In this document: positions 26,929-37,400 of the stretch, piece by piece
Layout: every line of letters starts with the position of its first letter
Position numbering within the stretch: position 1 is the first letter of the stretch
NCBI GenBank assembly: GCA_017620475.1
Contig: JAFZQI010000004.1
Span: forward strand, 56,225-120,224
Direction of reading: 5' to 3'
Source: Clostridiales bacterium
GTDB lineage: Bacteria; Bacillota; Clostridia; Saccharofermentanales; Saccharofermentanaceae
Length of the DNA: 64,000 bases
Made by a program: the position numbers and the translations under genes
Notes under the pieces: generated by a model
Databases searched by the model: none
The model's input: the letters and a program-made list of their open reading frames with translations, nothing else
What the model was told of the DNA's origin: nothing

Positions 26929-26970
26929 ATTATTCAATGAAGTGAGAAGGAAACGGGGAATAAGGAAAGA

Positions 26971-27693
26971 ATGAAGATTTTGATCGTAAGACATGGTGAT
27001 CCGGACTATCAGAATGACTGCCTTACCGAAACGGGACGTAAAGAAGCGATGCTCCTTGCCGGGCGTATGAAGCATATAAAAGCGGATTACTGTTACTGTT
27101 CTCCTCTGGGAAGGGCCAAGGAGACGGCCGCGCCGTGCCTTGCGAATATGGGGATGGAAGCCGAGGAGAAAGAGTGGCTCCGGGAGTTCGCGCCTAAAGT
27201 GCAGCGTCCGGAAAAACTCGGTGTAGCCTGGGATTGGGTACCCTCCGACTGGATGAGCATGCCTCATGCCTTTGACTTTGACCGATGGACGGAATACCCG
27301 GCTTTGGAAGCCGCTCATGTGAGAGAAGAACGAGATTGGGTCTATTCCGAGTTTGATGCTCTTTTGAGAAAACACGGATATCAGAAAGAAGGCAAGTGGT
27401 TCCGGGCGGTAGAACCGAACAATGATACGATCGTCCTTTTCTGTCACTTCGGACTGGAGGCGGTACTTCTTTCCTATCTTCTGAATCTGTCTCCTTTTAT
27501 CATGTGGCATGCCATGATGGCGGCGCCGACATCGATCACGACGGTGGTGACGGAAGAAAGACGAGAAGGGATCGCCCAGTTCCGTATGCTTTCCTTCGGG
27601 GATTGCTCGCATCTTTATGAGGGCGGTATGGAGCCTTCCTTCTCGGGCCGGTTCCGTGAGTGTTACACCAATGAATATGAACGGAAAGATTGA
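26971..27693 (+). CDS. histidine phosphatase superfamily protein
   Basis: 240 residues. The N-terminus MKILIVRHGDPDYQND carries the RHG catalytic histidine (His8), and 'YCYCSPLGRAKETAAPCL' the second arginine motif. 'TIVLFCHFGLEAVLLSYLL' holds the second catalytic His. It is a phosphomonoesterase related to the phosphoglycerate mutase and CobC families; the substrate is unknown. It stands between the translation pair rpsB-tsf and pyrH-frr, an insertion into an otherwise conserved order, with its own likely promoter. Confidence 0.88.
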   Translation: MKILIVRHGDPDYQNDCLTETGRKEAMLLAGRMKHIKADYCYCSPLGRAKETAAPCLANMGMEAEEKEWLREFAPKVQRPEKLGVAWDWVPSDWMSMPHAFDFDRWTEYPALEAAHVREERDWVYSEFDALLRKHGYQKEGKWFRAVEPNNDTIVLFCHFGLEAVLLSYLLNLSPFIMWHAMMAAPTSITTVVTEERREGIAQFRMLSFGDCSHLYEGGMEPSFSGRFRECYTNEYERKD

Positions 27694-27716
27694 TGAAGAA
27701 AAATCGGTCATGTGTC

Positions 27717-27745
27717 TTTTCAGATTTTGGAATTAACGATACAAT
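27717..27745 (+). promoter_or_regulatory. possible promoter for pyrH-frr
   Basis: TTTTCA (27717-27722), 17 bases, then TACAAT (27740-27745), 32 bases ahead of the pyrH ATG. The -35 is weak. Confidence 0.4.
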
Positions 27746-27776
27746 TATTTAAGTATAGGAAATGGAGGAAACGGGA

Positions 27777-28484
27777 ATGAGTGAGCCTGTCTATAAGCGC
27801 ATTCTGCTGAAGATCAGCGGAGAAGCCCTTGCCGGTGAGACGAAGTTCGGCATTAATGACGAAACGGTAAGGAAGATCTGTTCTCAGATCAAGAGAGTAT
27901 CCGATCTGGGTGTGGAGGTCGCAGTCGTTGTCGGCGGCGGCAACTTCTGGAGAGGACGCAGCAGTGAGAATATGGATCGCGTCACGGCTGACCACATGGG
28001 TATGCTGGCAACGCTCATTAATGCCCTGGCTATATCTGATGCCCTTGAGCAGGAAGGTGCGGTAACCCGTGTTATGTCGGCGATCGACGTAAGACAGATG
28101 GCGGAACCGTATATCAGAAAGCGTGCAGTACGGCATTTGGAGAAGAAGAGGATCGTAATCTTCGCCTGCGGTACAGGAAACCCGTTTTTCTCTACGGATA
28201 CGGGCGCGGCTCTGCGAGCGACCGAGATCGAAGCAGATATTTTCTGTAAGGCGACCATGGTGGATGGCGTTTACGATAAGGATCCCCATCAGTTTGCCGA
28301 TGCGGTGAAGTATAAGACGATCTCTCACGATGAGGTGCTCTCGAAGAATCTTAAAGTCATGGATGCCACGGCGGCGGCACTCTGCCGTGATAATCACACG
28401 AAGATCATGGTTTTTTCCATGGAAGATCCGGAAAATATCGTCCGTGTCGTATTGGGCGATGATATAGGCACGATCGTGTGCTGA
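27777..28484 (+). CDS. pyrH: UMP kinase
   Basis: 235 residues from the ATG at 27777, eight or so bases after GGAGGA; the ATG at 27762 overlaps that site. The amino-acid-kinase fold motifs are visible: [15 protein letters not shown] at the start, [11 protein letters not shown], and '[16 protein letters not shown]' for phosphate binding. It converts UMP to UDP in pyrimidine synthesis, with usual control by GTP and UTP. It is followed closely by frr, the common bacterial order tsf-pyrH-frr. Confidence 0.97.
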   Translation: MSEPVYKRILLKISGEALAGETKFGINDETVRKICSQIKRVSDLGVEVAVVVGGGNFWRGRSSENMDRVTADHMGMLATLINALAISDALEQEGAVTRVMSAIDVRQMAEPYIRKRAVRHLEKKRIVIFACGTGNPFFSTDTGAALRATEIEADIFCKATMVDGVYDKDPHQFADAVKYKTISHDEVLSKNLKVMDATAAALCRDNHTKIMVFSMEDPENIVRVVLGDDIGTIVC

Positions 28485-28508
28485 TCAATATTGAAGGAGG
28501 GAAGACCT

Positions 28509-29081
28509 ATGGCAATGCAGGAAATTACGAAAGATGTATACGCTTTCTATGAGGAGCGTATGAAGAAAACCATCACCAACCTCACGGAGAACTTTAACGC
28601 GATCCGTGCCGGACGTGCGAATCCTCATGTTCTGGACCGCATCACGGTAGATTATTACGGTACCCAGTCCCAGCTGAATGCAGTAGCGAATATTCAGGTT
28701 CCGGAACCGAGAATGATCACCCTGACTCCCTGGGATCCTTCGATGCTCCGCGAGATCGAGAAGGCGATTCAGGCTTCGGATCTTGGTATCAACCCCAGCA
28801 ACGATGGTAAGATGATCCGTCTGGTTTTCCCGATCCTGACTGAGGAACGCCGTAAGGAACTGGTCAAGAACGTCATGAAATACGGTGAAGAGGCGAAGGT
28901 CGCAATCCGTAATATCCGTCGTGAAGGCATCGACAAGTATCGTGGAATCCATAAGAAAAAAGAACTGACGGATGACGATCTGGCAGAGTTTGAAGAGCAG
29001 ATGCAGAAACTTACCGACCGGTATGTCAAGGAAGTCGACAAGTGCTGCGAAGCGAAGCAGAAAGACCTGATGGAGATCTGA
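28509..29081 (+). CDS. frr: ribosome recycling factor
   Basis: 190 residues from ATG 28509 behind GAAGGAGGGAAGACCT; the TTG at 28491 lies on the binding site itself. The signature 'NFNAIRAGRANPHVLDRITVDYYGT' and 'NDGKMIRLVFPILTEERRKELVK' are those of RRF. It splits the post-termination ribosome with EF-G. A perfect hairpin terminator follows 25 bases after the stop. Confidence 0.98.
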   Translation: MAMQEITKDVYAFYEERMKKTITNLTENFNAIRAGRANPHVLDRITVDYYGTQSQLNAVANIQVPEPRMITLTPWDPSMLREIEKAIQASDLGINPSNDGKMIRLVFPILTEERRKELVKNVMKYGEEAKVAIRNIRREGIDKYRGIHKKKELTDDDLAEFEEQMQKLTDRYVKEVDKCCEAKQKDLMEI

Positions 29082-29106
29082 TCTTGATCATCGGATGAAA
29101 TATCAA

Positions 29107-29151
29107 AGGTTGTCTCTGTTTCGGTCTTGATACGAGACAACCTATTTTTTT
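29107..29151 (+). terminator. intrinsic terminator between frr and uppS
   Basis: AGGTTGTCTC (29107-29116) pairs perfectly with GAGACAACCT (29134-29143), then A and seven T. The T-run ends exactly where the uppS ribosome binding site (GGAGA) begins. Confidence 0.9.
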
Positions 29152-29161
29152 GGAGAAGTGT

Positions 29162-29950
29162 ATGCGATCTGACGAATCGAAATTTTCGATTTTTTCAAAG
29201 AAAAAGACTGTGGAGACGGACCCCTCACAGCTGAAGATTCCGACTCATCTGGCTGTTATCATGGATGGTAACGGCAGATGGGCGAAGAAACGCATGCTTC
29301 CCCGTTCCGCCGGTCACAGGGCCGGAGCAGACAATCTGAAGAACCTCTGTAAGAACTGTGGTCACTATGGTATCAAGTATGTGACCGTATACGCGTTCTC
29401 TACGGAGAACTGGTCACGCCCCGAGAGTGAGGTTCACACGCTGATGGAACTCTTCGTGGAGTACTTCGACCGGTATGATCCGGAACTGGAGCAGGAAGGT
29501 ATCCGTGTACGGTTCACAGGAGATATTGCCGCGCTTCCCGAGAATATTCAGGCGGTCTGTAAACGTGCGGAAGAAGGCAGTAAACACAGAGACCGAATGA
29601 CGTTGATCGTGGCTTTTAACTACGGCGGCAGAAGAGAAATCGTACAGGCATCGCAGAAACTGGCAGAGCGGGTCGCCGCGGGGGATATCACGTCAGATCA
29701 GATCACGGAAGAGCTTTTCGCTCAGAATCTGTATCTGCCCGATGTACCGGATCCGGATCTGATCATCCGGCCCAGCGGTGAGGAGAGAACTTCCAACTTC
29801 CTCGTGTGGGAAGGTGCATATTCTGAATTGTGGTTCTCCGATGTTCTGTGGCCGGATTTCGGTATGCAGGAATTGACGGATGCCTTGATTGCGTATACAA
29901 AACGGGATCGCCGATTCGGCGGATTATCAGAAAAGAAGGATGACGTGTAA
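29162..29950 (+). CDS. uppS: undecaprenyl diphosphate synthase (cis-prenyltransferase)
   Basis: 262 residues from ATG 29162; a TTG at 29150 lies within the terminator T-run and was rejected. The catalytic Asp35 is in VIMDGNGRWAKKR, and the other family motifs are VTVYAFSTENWSR, 'FNYGGRREI' and RPSGEERTSNFLVWEGAYSEL. It makes undecaprenyl diphosphate, the wall-lipid carrier, from isoprenoid units supplied by Dxr, IspG and IspH. The first ~25 residues are an extra basic N-terminus. First gene of a long co-directional run. Confidence 0.96.
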   Translation: MRSDESKFSIFSKKKTVETDPSQLKIPTHLAVIMDGNGRWAKKRMLPRSAGHRAGADNLKNLCKNCGHYGIKYVTVYAFSTENWSRPESEVHTLMELFVEYFDRYDPELEQEGIRVRFTGDIAALPENIQAVCKRAEEGSKHRDRMTLIVAFNYGGRREIVQASQKLAERVAAGDITSDQITEELFAQNLYLPDVPDPDLIIRPSGEERTSNFLVWEGAYSELWFSDVLWPDFGMQELTDALIAYTKRDRRFGGLSEKKDDV

Positions 29951-29953
29951 CAG

Positions 29954-30814
29954 ATGGCACAAAGGATCATAACAGGAACCATATTTACCGTGGCCGTTCT
30001 CGCACTGGTCATTCCTGCCTACTTTTTCCCGGCGGTTCTTCTGGTGTTTACACTGATCGTGACCGCTTTTGCGCTTTATGAGCTGATCAAGGCGGCGCGG
30101 GAGAAGGAACAGGAAATGCATGTTGCGGTTACGGTACTTGGAGGTTTTCTCGGATTTCTTCCCGTGGTTTTCTGGTTTACCCATGGTACGCCTTCACAGG
30201 GTTTTACACTGTATGCCTTGATCACCTTGATCTACTGTTTTGTTACCACTATGCTTCCTCCTCTTGTGAAGGAACATCCTGAGGCTCTTCGTTCCGGGTT
30301 TGCCTCCTCGCTGATCGTGCTTTATGTGTCTTTTCCGATCGCCTGCACCCATGTCATGATGTACCTGATGCCGAACGGCTGGTATTTCGTCGTAGTTGGA
30401 CTTTTTGCACCGTGGATATCGGATACCTTTGCCTATTTCACGGGCTCTTTCTTCGGCAAGCATAAGATCGTACCGCATATCAGTCCTAAGAAGACCTGGG
30501 AAGGATGTATAGGCGGGGCGGTATTCACCTCGCTTCTAACCGCATTGTTCTTCGCATTTGTCATGTACGATGTGATCGAAGTCAAGATCTCTTTTGGGGC
30601 ATTTGTTGCTCTGGCGGCAATATTCGGATTCCTTATGTCCTGTGTTTCCCAGTTGGGTGACTGGATGGCTTCCAGTGTCAAAAGGATGGTCGGAATTAAG
30701 GATTTCGGTAAGCTGATGCCCGGACACGGCGGCATCATGGACCGCTTCGACAGTGCATTTTACACGCTTCCGGTTGCTCTCGGGCTGGCTTTTGCCCTGA
30801 TGATGGGGGTGTGA
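29954..30814 (+). CDS. cdsA: phosphatidate cytidylyltransferase (CDP-diglyceride synthase)
   Basis: 286 residues with about eight membrane segments. The CdsA signature is seen as SSVKRMVGIKDFGKLMPGHGG followed by IMDRFDS near residues 230-260. It makes CDP-diacylglycerol for phospholipid synthesis, upstream of the phosphatidylserine decarboxylase step encoded at 58.8 kb. It starts three bases after uppS and ends one base before dxr. Confidence 0.95.
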   Translation: MAQRIITGTIFTVAVLALVIPAYFFPAVLLVFTLIVTAFALYELIKAAREKEQEMHVAVTVLGGFLGFLPVVFWFTHGTPSQGFTLYALITLIYCFVTTMLPPLVKEHPEALRSGFASSLIVLYVSFPIACTHVMMYLMPNGWYFVVVGLFAPWISDTFAYFTGSFFGKHKIVPHISPKKTWEGCIGGAVFTSLLTALFFAFVMYDVIEVKISFGAFVALAAIFGFLMSCVSQLGDWMASSVKRMVGIKDFGKLMPGHGGIMDRFDSAFYTLPVALGLAFALMMGV

Positions 30815-30815
30815 C

Positions 30816-31982
30816 ATGAAGACTCTTTGTATCTTAGGTTCCACCGGATCGATCGGCACACAGACGTTGGAAGTCGTTCGCAGTTTCCCGGAAGAATTCC
30901 GTGTTGCTGCCCTGACATGTGGCGGGAATGTGGAACTTCTTGCCAAACAGATCCTAGAGTTCATGCCCTCGCATGTAAGCGTTTCTGATCAGGCAAAGAA
31001 GGATGAACTGCTTCGTCTTCTTCCTTCGGATACCAAGGTAGAGGTGCTGTGCGAAGATGAGGGAAATCGTATCTGCGCGACGCTTCCTGATGTAGATATC
31101 GTTGTAGCGGCAATGGTCGGTATGCGGGGACTTCCTTCTGTAGTGGCGGCAATCTCGGCCGGCAAAGATATCGCTTTGGCAAATAAGGAAACTCTGGTCT
31201 CGGGCGGATCGGTCGTTATGCCTCTTGTCCGTGAGAAAAACGTGGCGCTTCTTCCTGTTGATTCGGAACATTCCGCAATATGGCAGTGCCTCATGGGGCA
31301 GAAGGAGAAATCCCTTCGAAGGATCCTTCTTACTGCTTCCGGCGGGCCTTTCCGCGGATATAGCCGTGAGATGCTCGAAGGGGTGACACTTGATGCGGCG
31401 CTTGCACATCCGACGTGGAAGATGGGCGGAAAGATCACGATCGATTCCGCAAGCATGATGAACAAAGGATTAGAGATAATCGAGGCGTCGTGGCTTTTCG
31501 ATGTTCCTGTTGAGAAAATCGAAGTCGTTGTCCATCCGCAGAGTATTATCCACTCCATGATAGAATTGTCTGACGGCTCGGTATTGGGCCAGATGGGCTT
31601 TCCGAACATGATGATGCCTATTCAGGTAGCTCTGTTCTATCCGAGACGCAGTGATTGCATCTGTACGCCGTTCTCTCCTTTTGATGAGAAGGCCCGTAAT
31701 CTTACTTTTGAACCATGTGACAGGAAAGTTTTCCGCCTTGTAGATATAGCCTACCATGCCGGACATATCGGAGGCACGCTCCCGGTGGTGATGAACGCGG
31801 CCAATGAAGTCGTGGTGGCCGATTTCCTCCACGGCAGAGCATCATTTACGGACATCGAGAGGACCGTAGAGGCCGTCATGAACAGGCATGAATCGGAGGG
31901 GATCATCATGAACCCTTCGTTGGACGAGATTTTTGCAGTGGACACTTGGGCAAGAGCCGCCGCATCTGAAATCAGAAAGTGA
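30816..31982 (+). CDS. dxr: 1-deoxy-D-xylulose 5-phosphate reductoisomerase
   Basis: 388 residues. The NADPH-binding start is ILGSTGSIGTQTLEVV (6-21). Substrate and metal motifs follow: 'LANKETLVSGG', 'LLPVDSEHSAIWQCL', 'TASGGPFRGYS' and 'MGGKITIDSASMMNKGLEIIEA'. It makes 2-C-methyl-D-erythritol 4-phosphate, the committed MEP-pathway step. Located between cdsA and rseP as in many Firmicutes. Confidence 0.97.
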   Translation: MKTLCILGSTGSIGTQTLEVVRSFPEEFRVAALTCGGNVELLAKQILEFMPSHVSVSDQAKKDELLRLLPSDTKVEVLCEDEGNRICATLPDVDIVVAAMVGMRGLPSVVAAISAGKDIALANKETLVSGGSVVMPLVREKNVALLPVDSEHSAIWQCLMGQKEKSLRRILLTASGGPFRGYSREMLEGVTLDAALAHPTWKMGGKITIDSASMMNKGLEIIEASWLFDVPVEKIEVVVHPQSIIHSMIELSDGSVLGQMGFPNMMMPIQVALFYPRRSDCICTPFSPFDEKARNLTFEPCDRKVFRLVDIAYHAGHIGGTLPVVMNAANEVVVADFLHGRASFTDIERTVEAVMNRHESEGIIMNPSLDEIFAVDTWARAAASEIRK

Positions 31983-31997
31983 GCAGGAGTAGAGTAT

Positions 31998-33308
31998 ATG
32001 TCACCTCAAAGCATAATCATCTGCATATTGGGATTGGGTATACTTGCTGCCGTTCACGAGCTCGGTCATTTTATCGTGGCTCGGCTGCTGAAAATCAAGG
32101 TATATGAGCTGTCTATCTTTGTCGGACCGAAGCTTTTCTCTTGGAAAAGAAACGACATAGAGTATTACATCCGTATGATTCCTCTGGGCGCATATGTCCG
32201 CTTCTCCGAGATCGATGAGGAGACAGGTGATCTTAAGGACGATAACCCGGAAAACCTCATTAATCAGGCCAGATGGAAGAGACTTCTTGTATCTTTGGCC
32301 GGTCCTTTTATGAATGTGGTGCTTGGCATTATTCTCTTCATGATCTGTTTCTCCTCTTTCGGATTCCTGTCGCTGCATCAGGATGTGATCGTGCCGGGTA
32401 CGCAGGTAGCGGCCACGAGGATCGAGACCGGAGACACGGTCGTAAAGTTCAACGGCCAGCGCGTGCTCTGTCAGATGGATCTTTCGTATTACTTAAGTCA
32501 GGTGGGAAATGCTGACGAGATCAGTCTTGTCATGAAGTCTGCCAGAACGGGAGAAACGTATGAAGCGGTGCTGGTTCCTGTGATTACGGAACAGTATATG
32601 CTCGGAATTACCCATTATGCGGATCTTGATGAGAATAACGGCTGGCATGTGACGAATGTCGATCCTGCCCAGAATCACGGCAATCCGGTCATAGAGATCG
32701 ATGATTCGATCCTTTCCGTGAACGATATTCCGGTAACTGACCCCGGCATAACAGATGTGGTACGCAACTCAAATGGCGCGACGCTGAATGTAAGATTGAT
32801 CCGAAATGGGGAAGAAATGGTGATCCCTTTGGATGCGACGATGATCAAGTCTTCGAATCTTCGAGGTCTATATCTTCAGGATGGAAAAGGATTCCTCGAG
32901 TGTCTTCGTGAGGCGATCGTTTTCCCGATCTCTTTTGTGCGTATTTCCATTGATTCTCTTGCACAGGCGTTCACTGGCAAGGTTCCGGCATATGATGTGG
33001 TTTCCGGACCGGTAGGTATTGCATCTGTCGTATCGGAAGTGGTGGATGCGCCTAAGACCGATCAAAGTGAGAAGACGGAGATGCTCCTGATCCTTGCCGG
33101 TGGTATTTCTACGGGCTTGGCATTTACGAATATGCTTCCGATCCCCGGTCTGGATGGTAATGCGATCGTACTTACCGTTGTGGAGATGGTTCGTGGTAAG
33201 AAACTATCGAGAAAGGCAGAACAGGTGATCAATGTCATCGGTTTTGTCATGATCATCGGATTGGTGATATTTGCGCTGGTGTCCGACATTATACGATTAT
33301 CGAGGTGA
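31998..33308 (+). CDS. rseP: RIP metalloprotease RseP (site-2 protease with PDZ)
   Basis: 436 residues. The zinc motif HELGH is at about residues 18-22 in the first membrane helix; a PDZ domain spans about 210-280 (with 'NPVIEIDDSILSVND'), and the C-terminal 'NMLPIPGLDGNAIVL' carries the third ligand Asp, followed by a final membrane helix. It cuts membrane proteins, typically anti-sigma factors or signal-peptide remnants. No partner anti-sigma gene is in the window. It lies between dxr and ispG. Confidence 0.94.
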   Translation: MSPQSIIICILGLGILAAVHELGHFIVARLLKIKVYELSIFVGPKLFSWKRNDIEYYIRMIPLGAYVRFSEIDEETGDLKDDNPENLINQARWKRLLVSLAGPFMNVVLGIILFMICFSSFGFLSLHQDVIVPGTQVAATRIETGDTVVKFNGQRVLCQMDLSYYLSQVGNADEISLVMKSARTGETYEAVLVPVITEQYMLGITHYADLDENNGWHVTNVDPAQNHGNPVIEIDDSILSVNDIPVTDPGITDVVRNSNGATLNVRLIRNGEEMVIPLDATMIKSSNLRGLYLQDGKGFLECLREAIVFPISFVRISIDSLAQAFTGKVPAYDVVSGPVGIASVVSEVVDAPKTDQSEKTEMLLILAGGISTGLAFTNMLPIPGLDGNAIVLTVVEMVRGKKLSRKAEQVINVIGFVMIIGLVIFALVSDIIRLSR

Positions 33309-33317
33309 TTTTCCGGA

Positions 33318-34385
33318 ATGATTACACGTTTTGAAACAAAACAGGTAAACATAGGAGGCGTGCCGGTAGGCGGTGATGCGCCGGTAGCTGTGCAGTCCAT
33401 GAATAACACGGATACCCGTGATGTGGAAGCAACACTTCGTCAAATCGAAGAATTGAAGGATTGCGGCTGTGATATCACCCGTGTGGCGATCCTGAATCAG
33501 GAAGCGGCCCAGGCTCTCGGGGAAATCACGAAGAAAAGTCCGATTCCTGTTGTTGCCGATATTCACTTCGATTACCGTCTGGCACTGGAATCCATGAAGA
33601 ACGGGGCGGCGAAGATACGTATCAATCCCGGAAATATCGGCGGGATGGACCGGGTGGAAGCCGTGGCCTGTATGGCGAAGGAAAGAGGTATTCCGATCCG
33701 TGTCGGCGTCAACTCCGGATCCATCGGAAAAGATATGCTGAATAAATACGGAGGCGTGAATGCCGATTCTCTTTCCCAAAGTGCGCTGGAATCGATCCGG
33801 ATTTTGGAGAAGTGCCATTTTGACGATATCGTTGTCAGCATGAAGTCTTCTGATCCGCTTCTTACGATCGAGAGCTACCGGCTTCTTCGCAGTATGGTTC
33901 CCTATCCTTTCCATGTAGGTGTGACAGAAGCGGGGACGCTTCGTGAAGGGATCATCCGCAGCAGTGTGGGAATCGGAACGCTCCTGGCTGAGGGTATCGG
34001 TGATACGATCCGTGTGAGCCTGACGGATGAACCGAGAGAAGAAGTGAGAGCAGGGATCTCGATCCTTCGTGCACTGAAACTCCGTTCGCAGGGGATGAGA
34101 CTGGTATCCTGTCCGACCTGTGGAAGAACACAGGTGCCGTTGATCGAGGTGGCCAAAGAGGTGGAAAGCCGGATATGTGACCTTCCTTATGATATGACGG
34201 TGGCCGTAATGGGATGCGCGGTCAATGGTCCGGGTGAGGCACGAGAGGCGGATGTCGGTATTGCCGGAGGGATCGATGAATTCCTCTTGTTCAGAAAGGG
34301 AGAACCGATATGTAAAGTATCCCGTGATAAGGCAGTGGACGAACTGATCCGATTGATTGAAGAACTGAATGGTAATAGAGAGTGA
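33318..34385 (+). CDS. ispG: 4-hydroxy-3-methylbut-2-enyl diphosphate synthase
   Basis: 355 residues. The iron-sulfur ligands are visible as CPTCGRTQ and, later, MGCAVNGPGEAREADVG. The TIM-barrel part opens with GGDAPVAVQSMNNTDTRDVEAT. It converts MEcPP to HMBPP using a 4Fe-4S cluster; the next enzyme, IspH, is encoded at 17.2 kb. The start follows rseP by nine bases. Confidence 0.97.
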   Translation: MITRFETKQVNIGGVPVGGDAPVAVQSMNNTDTRDVEATLRQIEELKDCGCDITRVAILNQEAAQALGEITKKSPIPVVADIHFDYRLALESMKNGAAKIRINPGNIGGMDRVEAVACMAKERGIPIRVGVNSGSIGKDMLNKYGGVNADSLSQSALESIRILEKCHFDDIVVSMKSSDPLLTIESYRLLRSMVPYPFHVGVTEAGTLREGIIRSSVGIGTLLAEGIGDTIRVSLTDEPREEVRAGISILRALKLRSQGMRLVSCPTCGRTQVPLIEVAKEVESRICDLPYDMTVAVMGCAVNGPGEAREADVGIAGGIDEFLLFRKGEPICKVSRDKAVDELIRLIEELNGNRE

Positions 34386-34418
34386 GACGCTCACTCTTTT
34401 CGGAAGGATACGATTTGT

Positions 34419-37400
34419 ATGACGTTATATGAGTTTCTTACAGAGACTTCGTCGGATGAGAATCTGATGAAGATTGCGCAAGCTATACCCGGCGATGTGC
34501 AGGAGATACGTCTTGATGACCGGTTTGAAGGAATAGAAATCAAACTTCACCTGACCGGACCGATCAAGCCGAATAAGGCATTACAGGCTTTGGAACTCCT
34601 CCTGAGACAGGTTCTCCATCTTACGCATGTACGTATCTATATTGACAATATCGAAAGTGAAATCGGCGAGCAGTCTATGCCCGTCGTGATGAACTGGCTG
34701 CAGTGGGTCCTGTCCTGTAAGTCCGGCTATGGCGCATACATCAGCCGCTTAGATAAGGAAGGACCGGATCTTCATGTCCTTCTGAATTCGGAAGTGACCG
34801 AAGAAACCCGGGAGGGTATCTGTGCATTCATCAATGAATTTACGCAAACCTATCTCATGACGAAGTGGAATCTGGTTATAGATTCCGAAGCTCCGAAAAC
34901 CTATGAGGATCCGGACTTCTTTCTCAATCAGATGCGCGAGCGTGCCAGTAAGCAGGCGAAGAAGGCTATGGAGTCCGCCGGTTCATCAAAAGATGCAGGT
35001 GCGGAGAAGGCCGGGAATCGTGGTGAGAACGGGGCGAAAAAGAATGACGAGATCCCTGCGGATCTGGATAAGAATTCTTGGGAGTATAAAGCCCGTATCG
35101 AGAAAGAAAATGCCAAGAAAGAGAAGAAAACCACCTTTACTAAACCCGGACAGAATTTCAAGGAGGCCGGTGAAAAAGGTGATGTGATCTGGGGAAATGT
35201 TCCCAAAGACGTAAAGAAATATAAAGTCGTAGATGCCGTTTCGGCGGCCGGAAGCGGATCTCTGAGCCCGGAAGAATACGTACGTATGGAGGGAAAGATC
35301 CTTCTTCTCGATGGTCAGAAACTTGTGGGCAAGAACAAGAATAAGATCCTTTTCAAGTTCCATCTGTTCGATCGGAGCTACGGTGTGGAATGTGTGGCTT
35401 TCCCGATGCCGAAGGACGCGGATCTTTTGAATAAGCAGTATGAAAAAGGCGGATATGTCGGTGTTGTGGCCAAACTGGCATATAACCGTTTTGATGGTCA
35501 GATCTCCGCTACGGTAGATGGCTTGTATAAGGCGGTCCCGCCGCCGGTACGGCAGGATCTTGCAGAAGAGAAGCGTGTCGAGCTGCATGCGCATACTCAG
35601 ATGAGTGAGAAAGATGCAATCATTGAACCGGATGTGCTTATCAAGACCGCTTATCGTATGGGACATTCTGCCTGTGCCATTACGGATCACGGCGTGGTTC
35701 AGGGATTTAATAAAGCGTATTCCGCATTTAAAGAATGCAGGAAAAAAGGCGAAGTGCCCGGATTTAAAGTGATTTTCGGAATGGAAGGGTACCTTGTGGA
35801 TGATGGCAATTGCATTGCTTATCATGTCAAGGATCAGGACCGGTCGCTGGATTCCTTCGTCGCCATCGATGTCGAGACCACAGGATTGGATTGCACAAGA
35901 GATGGTATTCTGGAGATTGCGGCGATCCGCTATGAGAAGGATGCGTCCGGTGAGTACCGGGAAACAGATGTATTTACGACAATGGTCGATTCGGGTGTTC
36001 CGATCTCTGAGAAGGCCCGTGAACTGACGGGAATAACGGAAGATATGATCAAGGATGCACCGAAGCCTTTCGATGCGGTCAAGAAACTGGCTGATTTCCT
36101 TAAGAATGATGACCTTCTTGTTGGACACAACATCTTCTTTGATATGAGTTTTATCCGCGAGGCGGGATTTCAGATCGATATCGAGCAACTGGATGAGGAT
36201 AAGCATCACCCCTATCGCGTGAAGTTCTATCAGTCGGAGATCGACACGGTTTCGGCGGTGACATATCTTTATCCGGATATGCCCAGGCACGGTCTTGCTG
36301 ACGCGTGTGAATTCCTGGGCATTGAAAATGAAAATGCGCACCGCGCCATGGGGGATGCCAGAGCCAGTGCGCAGATACTGATCCGCTGTATCCGGGATTT
36401 CGATTTTACTTCCTGTTTCGAGATGAATCAGAAGGCCGATATGCTTCCGGCAGAAGACGTGACGAAACGCAAAACGCCCTCATATCACATCATTTTCCTG
36501 GTAAGGGATACACTCGGGCTTTATAACCTCTATCGCATGGTTTCGGAAGGGCATACGGAATACTTTTATATTCGTCCGCGTATCCCGAAGTCTGAGGTGC
36601 GCTACTTGAGCGGAGGCGTGATCGTGGGCGGTGCTTGTGAGCGCGGCCAGATATTCCGTTACGTGCATAAGGTGTATGTGGAACAGGGCAATGATGTGGA
36701 AAAAGCGGTCGCGACACTCTGCGAAGATAAGGACTTTGCCCGCATGATCCGCCTTTACGATTATTTCGAGATCCAGCCGATCTGCAATAATGAATTCTAT
36801 CTTAGAGATGAGAATTCCGGTCTTAAGACAAAAGAAGACTTGATCAATATCAACCGGATCATCGATATTATGGCGCAGAAAACGGGGAAACCCTGCTGTG
36901 CAACGACGGACGCGCACTTCCTTGACAAGGAGGACGGCGAATACCGTAAGTATATGCTCATGGACATGGGCTTTAAGGATGCTGAGCTTCAGAGTGATCT
37001 TTATTTCCGTACGACGGATGAGATGCTTGAAGAGTTCGCGTATCTGGGCGAAGAACGCTGTAATGAGGTAGTTGTAAAGAATCCGAAGCGTATCGCGGAC
37101 CTGATCCGTGACGATATTAAACCGTTCCCGGATGGTACCTATCCTCCGGTCATCCTATCGGCTCCGGACGATCTGCGTGCCATTGTTGAGAAGACCATGC
37201 ATGAGATGTACGAACATGAGGGAGAGATCCCGAGCATCGTAAAGGACCGTGTAGAGAAGGAGCTTGGAAGTATCATCGGTAACGGCTATTCCATCATGTA
37301 CTACATTGCTTATAAACTGGTGCATAAATCCAATTCCGACGGCTATGTCGTAGGATCGCGAGGATCGGTTGGATCTTCTCTTGTGGCCACTTTCTCCGGT

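Noticed and set aside
34986..36341. A 451-codon minus-strand frame inside polC
   Set aside because: Antisense to the OB/PHP/exonuclease part of PolC; no motif and low complexity typical of shadows.
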